From assembly GCA_036924285.1 (NCBI GenBank), contig JAYKYS010000005.1, positions 9,936,001 to 10,000,000 of the forward strand: a DNA stretch of 64,000 bases. The letters run 5' to 3'. The translations under genes and the position numbers were made by a program. Origin of the DNA: Asterella californica. Its lineage: Eukaryota > Streptophyta > Marchantiopsida > Marchantiales > Aytoniaceae. Positions within the stretch are counted from its first letter, which is position 1; every line of letters starts with the position of its first letter. The notes below the pieces were generated by a model. The model saw only the letters and a program-made list of their open reading frames with translations. It did not search any database and was not told where the DNA came from. Below are positions 56,981-64,000 of the stretch, in pieces.

Positions 56981-59160
56981 TTGACCTATCCTCCTCAAAC
57001 TCTTCCTCTTCATTCTCAATAACAGCAAGACCAGCAACCCATGCTTCATACTTATCATCTATGAACCCATCAATATCAATAGCATCTAGTGCTTCAAGCA
57101 ACCCATGCTTCATACTTATCATCTACAAACCCATCAATATCAATAGCATCTAGTGCTCCAACCATCTGACTACCTACATGTTCAGCCAACACCTGCCTCT
57201 TTCTCTTCATGATGTCAATTATCAGCTCATGAAACTCTCTCTTTGCGATATCCAATACCTCACGAAGAGTAAACTCAACTCTAGCATCCAAAATACGTTG
57301 TTCCAGAACAACACACAAGTCTGTTACTGTTTCGATGTCTGCAGCTAACTTATAAGCTGGAGCTTTTCTCTTTTCCTGTGCTATAAACCTCTTCCCTCGT
57401 ACTCTATCTGTAGTAGTAGCCTCATGTGGCAAATCTTGTACACCTTCCATAAGATCTACTGCAGGTGGTGGAGTTGTAGAGATAGATGATACATCCTCTA
57501 CAACAGGAAACCTACCAGTTGGTACAGATGATGATGGTTCCGCTGCTCTCCTCCTCGTAACTCTCCGACGGCCACTGTCATCTGGTACCTCTGCATCTAG
57601 GTTGGAAGCATCCCGTCGTCTTTTGTCTTCCACCATGGCATCTTGTTCACTACTCGTTTCTAAAAGCGCTCGAATAGAAGTTGCATCTACTGGGTCTCTC
57701 CATCCAATAGCCCTCCTAATGCTTTCTGCACCTCTCTTCATCATTTCAATTAAGACCTCAGTAGCTTGCTCAACCATAGTTGAATTAGAACACACCTCAA
57801 GTCTCCCAGTATATACATCAGCTTTTGCAGAACCCGCAGTCCTCGTTGTAGTGTTCGCATCAGTAAGTCTTGGAAGAGAACTCCTCATTCCTCCTCTCCC
57901 AAAATATGTGTTCAAGGGTTGTCCAGTGGTGGTTAGATGCAACCTGTTGTTCTGATAATTAACTAAACCTTCTCGCAAGACAACCGCTAAGTCTTGACAA
58001 TCTCCTTTGAGATGATCTGGGCTGTCACACCAAATACATCTTCTGGTAAAGGTTCCTCCTACAGGTCGAGCACCTGGCCGCTGATCTCTCTTCAAATCAG
58101 CCATCTCAATTCTCAAATCTCTCAACTGTTGAGTGAGCTCTTCAATCAGGTTATTCTGATTTCGGTTTTCAACAGATCGCTGCTGCTGTCTAGGTCCTCT
58201 CTTGCTTGAATAGGCACCGCATGCGCTTGGGGAATCACTTGGAGAACCACTATAGGTGCTTGGAGAATCACTATAGTTGCCTGAGATATTATAGGAGGAA
58301 CTATCGAAACTTGAGGAGCTACTCTTTGTTCTGGTAAGGTTTCTAGATGCATTGCCATCTTACCACGACGTTGTCTAGCAAGAGTAGATATCGCTTCCTC
58401 CACTCTCCTCCAATCAAATGTAACTCCTCCCTCAGCTCCACGATCAGCTAACATGAAACAAAGTCTGTCTGTTGTGAACTCATCCAGAGCACCTAAGAAC
58501 AACTCCGTCTTCCTAGCATCCAGCGTCAACCTCTCTAGACCAGAAAGCTGAGAGTACCTATTCTCCAACTCACGAATCACCTCATTCAACCCCATGGTAC
58601 GTCTAGGCTGACGCTCTATCCAATCCATTAGAGTACTTCTGGTGACTCTTTCAGAATCCTCTTCTAGAAACTCTTCTCTAAGTGCACGTTCAAACAGAGT
58701 CGACCCACTTATATGTCTCCTCTGTAAAATTCTCACCTTCTCTCTCAATTCAGAGACAACAGTTAACTCAAAGCTCAGAATTATCTCAACTTCAGGTGCC
58801 CTAACCAACTCCATCTCACCCGCATATTTTCGCAGGTACCTAGTAACATCTCTTTCATCAAATCACCCGCATCGACCAACAATTGCTTGTAACGTCTTTG
58901 TGGATTTTTGCTCAACTCCTCCAACTGCAGGTTGCTGCAGAATCAGGGCAGCCAACGCTTGACGAATATGAGATGTGTCTATAGCAGACTGTGCTGTTGC
59001 TGTTGGAACTACCGTAGGTCCTCCTTGAGAACCAATCCCATCTTGACCAAGAGTCCCTTGAACATGAGCACCTTGAGCAACAGCCATACCTTGTACGACA
59101 GAACTGTGATCAATTTTCTCACTCAATCTGATCAATTCTCCAAATCAATCACCCCAATAG
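56980..59160 (-). pseudogene. gag, element F
   Basis: Three minus frames cover most of gag. Frame 59135-58863 is the N-terminus. Frame 58814-58146 has EEFLEEDSERVTRSTLMDW and RLTLDARKTELFLGALDEFT, a retrotransposon capsid. Frame 58125-57094 has an intact zinc knuckle, CIWCDSPDHLKGDC (CX2CX4HX4C), then TRRRAAEPSSS and AKREFHELIIDIMKRKRQ. Copy 1 has the same order with a mutated knuckle. The frame then runs through a short tandem duplication into RT-derived sequence. Confidence 0.82.
57039..57164. repeat. Tandem duplication of about 63 bp in the F gag tail
   Basis: The unit 'cccatgcttcatacttatcatct' through 'atagcatctagtgct' occurs twice in a row with three or so differences. In protein terms it repeats DAIDIDGFxDDKYEAWVA. 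Confidence 0.85.
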
Positions 59161-59178
59161 CTCTCAGTGGAAGCACCA
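59161..59178 (-). other. Primer-binding site, element F
   Basis: It is identical to the 18-mer at 8538-8555 (minus strand TGGTGCTTCCACTGAGAG) and lies two bases from the LTR end at 59181. Confidence 0.8.
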
Positions 59179-59180
59179 TA

Positions 59181-60306
59181 TATCGTGGGGAGAGTATTTC
59201 TTGAGGAGGACGAACCTCCTGACTGTGATTGATCAGGAAAACGATCAAAAAGAAAATAGACTGCTATAGGTGATGAGAATTCAAAATTATGTTTCTTACG
59301 TCCACCAAATACAAATCAAACACTCAGATACACAGATAGGCCTTTCAAGACTCAAATAAACTTTATTTCGGTGTCGACTCCATCATCAAAATCTTCAATC
59401 GTCAAAAGTCTCTCCTCTCTCTCCTACACACGTCTCCTCTCTCTTCTGTCAGTTCTATGTAAAAGTCCTCGTCAAAAATTGCCGCAAGTTGATTTACCTA
59501 GAAAATAAGCCCCTAGCTAAGCTGCCCCCTTCCTAAGCTAGGACCCTGTTGTCCTTATCCGCACGATTATTTATCAAAGCAGCCCCTTAGCTAAGCTGGG
59601 CCTCTACTTAAATTAAAATGGAAGTTTCCCGACTCTCGATGTCATCTTGATGCCATCCTGAATATATCACAAGCCATCCAATGTAGGCCAAAGCTCCAAC
59701 ACTTATGGGGCCGTCTCACAAGGCTGACAGCCTCCTCATATGCGCACCAGATGTCTCCCATGATATATTCAAGGTGGCATGCGGAGGCTTAGGTCAGGAA
59801 GCCCACCATTAAGGGAGATACTGGTCTCCCGTCCCTAGATATGCAGGATGTGGCTGCATATCCAACATAAACTCCCTTCCAGGAGGCCAACATGCCGAAA
59901 TAAGAAACACAAGCTAGGGGGAATTGACCCTTAGACCACTTTCCTCCTAGGCGTGTGCCCTGTCACTGGGATGGCTTGTGTTTCCGTTCAAAAGGAAAAA
60001 AGAGCTCTGGTACATATCCTTAAGAAAATTTTTCTATACAATCTTTACTAGCTTTTCTTGCACTAACTTCTCTATACAGCTCTGTTTCTAGTGAATAAGG
60101 AGTCAAAACTATAGTACTCGTCAACACTTATGCACTCATACTGTCAGATTATGAACTCGAGTCACGAGCCAGAATCGAAAGAGTTCTCTCTCTCACACGT
60201 TTCATATCTTAAGACTTGTGCTAACTATTACTTAGAACGCTTTTTTTTAAACTGAAATATAGAGTCGCTCTTCTCGACGAGCTCTGCATTCTAAAACCTT
60301 TCGCTC
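59181..60306 (-). mobile_element. 5' LTR of element F, interrupted
   Basis: It aligns to 43385-44502 in the same orientation, including 'gactgtgattgatcagg' and 'gtttccgttcaaaag' blocks. Its primer-side end has decayed from TG to TA. At 60306 it is cut by the giant LTR copy; the rest of the LTR (about 214 bp, by comparison with 44503-44716) would lie beyond the window. Confidence 0.82.
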
Positions 60307-63300
60307 TGTAGTGTCGCAGGATTACTCCTTCTGCCCATTTAGTATACAAGATATCGTTCCCACAGAGGATTTGCACAAGTAACGCTGCTCTAAGTTCTAA
60401 GATCTGTTCAAACACACAAACACACGGGTTTTGTCTAGAAATCCCGTCTTCTCACAAAACCACGCGTCTTCCAGACACGCCAAAAGGTGCTATGGACCTA
60501 AACAAACAACTACTAACTAAAATATCACACAACTATTCATAGAGAAGCTCGGGAAGACGCTTCCTGCTTCTAGGTCACTTCTTCCGGTCTTCTTGATACC
60601 GTCTTCCCAAAGCAATTCTTGGCTTCTAGGGGTTCAACTCGGCTTCTCACACCTCCAGAAGACTGCTCCTGCTTCACAGAAGTCGACTAGCAACGGCTGT
60701 TACACTTTACTCTCTCTCTCTCTCTCTCATTCCAACGGGTTAGATTAATCATAGGGTGTATTGCCCCTGTAGCCTTCCCAAGCTTCTGTCTACGGAAATG
60801 ATCTTCTTGTAGCACTACAACGACATTCACCTTCACGGAAGCTCAATAGAAGTCTCGGAAGCTCACTAGAAGAAGGTAAGAAGATGGGGAAGATGGGAGA
60901 AGATGGGGAAGAAGGGAAAATCCAAACAAGAGAAAACAAGATGAAAAGGAGAAATTAAGATTCCGACAGGCTTCTAGTCCGGATCCTGACTAACAAGCCA
61001 TCCCTGCTTGTAATAGTTTGGGGAGGAAGACAACAAACGTGCGTACAGTTGCACCGTCTTCTACTTGAGGATGTCGTCTTCTGATGTGAGAAGAAGGCTT
61101 CTTTCTTCTTCTCTCGCTGCTCCGACTACTCTGTCTTCTGGGATCCCTTATCCATAAGACCGTCCGTACGTAGAATCCTAAGTGCTTCACTGGACGAGCC
61201 AAGCTGCAATTCCACAACTGCTGACAGTCACCACCACTCAAGAAGAATGCTTCTCATGCACAATCGGGAGTGAATCCAAGAAAACCCACCACCAAGAAGA
61301 AATGGACAAAGCTTCTGCACTCAAATCAGCAATCCATTCCCCGAGAAGAAGGCACATTGGCATTGGGAAGCTCACTCCCTCTACTTCCTGCTCCTACTCC
61401 TCGACACACCAGTCTAGCCAATAGGACAGCACGAGGATGCCGTTCTCTGTTCCTAAACTGTCCACTACTTCTATCTACATCTTCAAACCACTGCTGGTAA
61501 CGAGCATGCAGACCCCTCTGGTATAATCCTAGTCTATTCGTATGTCTCAAACATCGGGTGTAGTGTGTGTGCGCACAGTACACAACAACGTACTTAGTGC
61601 GCCCCTCAAATGTGTACACTCTGTCTAATGTGTCATGAGTCTACACCGTAAAATATTTGTGTGTGTGAAGACTCCATTTCCTACTCTTCGATCCTACTTA
61701 TGTATCTACCACGAGAAAACAGAGGAGACAACCACCAGGGAGAGATGGGCGCTGTCAGAAAGCTGCCACTCCACATGCAAGCCGTTTCCCTTTTCCTGTT
61801 TTAGCCCTCTACTTTGCTGTTCCTACGCTACCTATGCTGCCACATGGTATCCTAATTAATTTTACACTGAAAACTGCCACCCTTAAGATAGCATGTTCGG
61901 TCCTATTAAGTTTAGAAATGTCAACGTCGGTTGTGGTTACTATCTACTCTGATTGCTCGGAGGCAATCTCTTCCTGATCTGCTCCTACCGGAGCTCCTAA
62001 TGCGGCTTCTGATAAGCTAGGAAGCCATGCGAACACCTGATACAACACTGAGGTGGCTTCCTCCTCATCGTTCTTCGCTGGTCCTGCTGTCGCTGCTGCT
62101 GCTTCTTCCTCGGCTTCTGCTTCGGCTTCGGAAGACGGAGTTGAGTGGTGCTTCCTCGCTCTTCTGGAGCATTAGTTCGGTACTAGGGACCATGACGAAC
62201 TCATAGGGGTCCGAGGAAGTCGCTTCTTCCACGCGGAATACCTGGGAAGACGGTTCTTCTTCCTGTCTTCCAGAAGACGTCTTGTCTTTCGGGGCTTCTT
62301 CCGGAGTCTTCTCGACTTCCAGCGCTGTCACTACCAAGTGCACAGCGAGGTCGAACTCCTCCTTCTTCATGTCGACACTGATCGATGGTACTACAGCTTG
62401 GGAAGATGTAGTAACCGGTGGCGGAGTCGAGAGAAATCCATAGAGTATCTTCACCCCCTATATTTGCCTATCCAAGTACCGGAACATACTCTCCTTGCAC
62501 TCTACCAACATCGCCTTGGACTCATCGTCCCACTCTCTAGCCAAGGTAAGCAACTTCCTACCCTCGGTGAAGTTGAACTTCTTCTGAAGCGCTTCCACCG
62601 ATTGTGCTAGTATCTCCTGCGTACGAGCTTTCGCTGCTTCCCGCTGCATCTTCTCAGCTGCAACTCGCGCTTCTGCGGCTTCCTACTGCGTCTTCCATCT
62701 TGTCTTCTCCTCTGCGAGGGCAGTGATCTTCCCTCATACTCGGAGAACCTCTTGGTCGTGCTGCTGTAAACGCGCTTGTAACTCCTGGTTGCTCTTCTTC
62801 AGTTGGGTCAGCTCCTTGGCAGAAGCGGCTGCTTCCGTCTTGTACCTCGCTGCGAGCTTCTTCGTGGTGCGGAGACTAGCTTCCAGCGCTTCTGCCTTCT
62901 TCTGGCCTTCTTCCTGACGCATCAAGCAAGGCCTCGCATGGATTCCTCAGAAGACAACCCACCTTGCATTACATCCTACTTCTTATCAGAAGATGGAAAA
63001 TGTGCGAGAAGCAAAGCGTATGAACAAGTTCCAGAAGATGATCGCGGCTCCTGCGATGACAGTGGCCTCTGGGAAGACCCCTGGGATAGCTTCCGATTAA
63101 GTAACGTTCTCGGAAGACCTCTCGCAGTCAGGCTTCCCTTCACTGGTCTCACCTGTCTTCAGCTTCCGACTCGCAATCTAACCTCACGACAGACACGAAA
63201 CCTTCATATTTTGTTCTTTCGACCCCTGCCTCTCATACACACTCAGAAGAAGCTTGCTGCATGATGGGAAGACATGACCCTCGACCATTCTCTCCAGATT

Positions 63301-64000
63301 CTGCCAGCAAGGCTTCTCACGACTCTCTCCTAAGTTCGGGAAGAAGAAGGAATGGGCTGCTATGGGTCGGACAGAAGAGATCCGAAATGGACCCTCACGT
63401 CTTCTTGCGCATTTTGCCAGCCTTTCCAGTCTTCTAGTCTCTCTAGGAAGATGTGGATTTGAGAAGCTTGGAAGACCGGGACGCACAGGCCTAGTTCCCA
63501 GCTTCCAACTTCTCGAAATAACAAAACAACTCACCAAGCCACTCGGAATTCGTACCAAGCCTCACTTAACACCAAAGCAAAGCAAATCCACTCTTGATAC
63601 GAATTGTATACAGTCAGGCTTCCGAAGACAGTCAGGCTTTCGAAGCGTCTTCCGAAGATGTTCCAATCTTCTGAAGCGTCTTCTGTTCAAGGTTTTGGGA
63701 GTAGAGGGATGGTAGGATAGGGAAATTGATAGCTGGGCTCTCCAATTTGAGGGCGATGGGTAGGAAAGCTCGAATTGAACTCAGGAAGAAATAAGAAGAT
63801 GGCTGTCGGAAATTGGGCAGCGCTTCCGCATCCAATGTCACAAAAAGAAAAACGTGGGGAGAGAATTGATCGATCGGGTTGCTTGCAAACAACCGGAGAA
63901 GCGCGGGGGCTACCAAACAAAAGGTGAGAGCGGTGGGAAGGGAAGAGAACATAGGAAGAACCTCTACTGTCTTCTGTCTGCTTCCCGAGCTGTCTTCTTC
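60307..64000 (-). mobile_element. Giant LTR, second copy (inverted, partial)
   Basis: It begins TGTAGTG on the plus strand, the reverse of the CACTACA end at 21991, and follows that LTR back to about position 16780 of the first copy, where the window ends. About 1.5 kb is missing near 62935, matching about 17846-19365 of the first copy and removing the ORF start. A 'ctctctctct' tract at 60711-60728 is new here. Whether this is a solo LTR or part of a full element cannot be seen. Confidence 0.85.
62065..62930 (-). pseudogene. Coiled-coil half of the giant-LTR ORF, second copy
   Basis: Frames 62925-62734, 62649-62458 and 62454-62065 match residues about 430-740 of the 763-residue protein: KKLAARYKTEAAASAKE, EALQKKFNFTEGRKLLTLAR and EEFDLAVHLVVTALE. 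Stops fall after HDQEVLRV, near 62684 and after LDRQI (62458). The N-terminal domain is absent through the 1.5-kb deletion. The C-terminal acidic tail has diverged. Confidence 0.8.

Larger units (their letters stand above)
43385..60306 (-). mobile_element. Family D element F (minus strand), interrupted by element E
   Basis: On the minus strand: 5' LTR (60306-59181, cut by the giant LTR), primer-binding site, gag, a deletion that removes protease and most of RT, RNase H, integrase and 3' LTR (44716-43385). Element E (45943-55887) lies within the integrase zinc-binding region. Gag, RNase H and primer-binding site match family D copy 1. The internal deletion makes this a defective copy from before E's arrival or after; the order is not determined. 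Confidence 0.85.

Overview
The window looks like nuclear DNA of a plant-lineage eukaryote. One spliced host gene, a mitochondrial IBA57 (COG0354) homologue at 29241-36139, sits between two AT-rich spacers inside dense nests of decayed LTR retrotransposons. Its motifs resemble plant IBA57. The 4.3-kb second intron and the element types suggest a large-genome streptophyte (a charophyte alga such as Chara, or an early-diverging land plant). The species cannot be fixed from the sequence. I saw no bacterial operon, CRISPR array, rRNA or tRNA gene.

Left nest (1-25770). A minus-strand Ty3/gypsy element (family D, protease motif DHGSE; 1940-9988) has a 1,293-bp solo LTR inserted in its protease with a GCGC target duplication. 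Then comes an LTR-like block (9989-13253) with three exact-period 157-bp tandem repeats directly upstream of a TATA box. A second minus-strand gypsy (element G: pol 13254-15661, gag 23190-24480) is split by an LTR-like repeat (15662-16018 plus 21992-23179). That repeat is itself split by a 5,973-bp TG...CA insertion with TTATG duplications (16019-21991). The insertion behaves as a giant solo LTR and carries an intact 763-codon ORF.

Centre (25770-38060). Six IBA57 exons join to 443 codons with every phase matching. Intron 1 has a 73-bp tandem duplication that copies its 3' splice site. A degenerate bHLH fragment lies downstream on the minus strand.

Right nest (38061-64000). A 4.48-kb minus-strand Ty1/copia element with 234-bp LTRs abuts a second family D element (element F, 43385-60306). 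F is interrupted by a 9.9-kb plus-strand gypsy (element E, 45943-55887, ATCTC duplications) with 3.2-kb LTRs. F's 5' LTR is interrupted at 60307 by an inverted copy of the giant LTR that runs off the window.

Most interesting signal. Two different LTR families, the giant LTR and the E LTR, carry the same kind of gene inside the LTR: a conserved N-terminal domain, an acidic linker and a coiled-coil tail. In E it lies upstream of the LTR TATA box, so in U3. This arrangement recalls LTR-encoded accessory genes of some retroviruses. A hand alignment of the two giant-LTR copies shows mainly synonymous change, suggesting selection on the protein.
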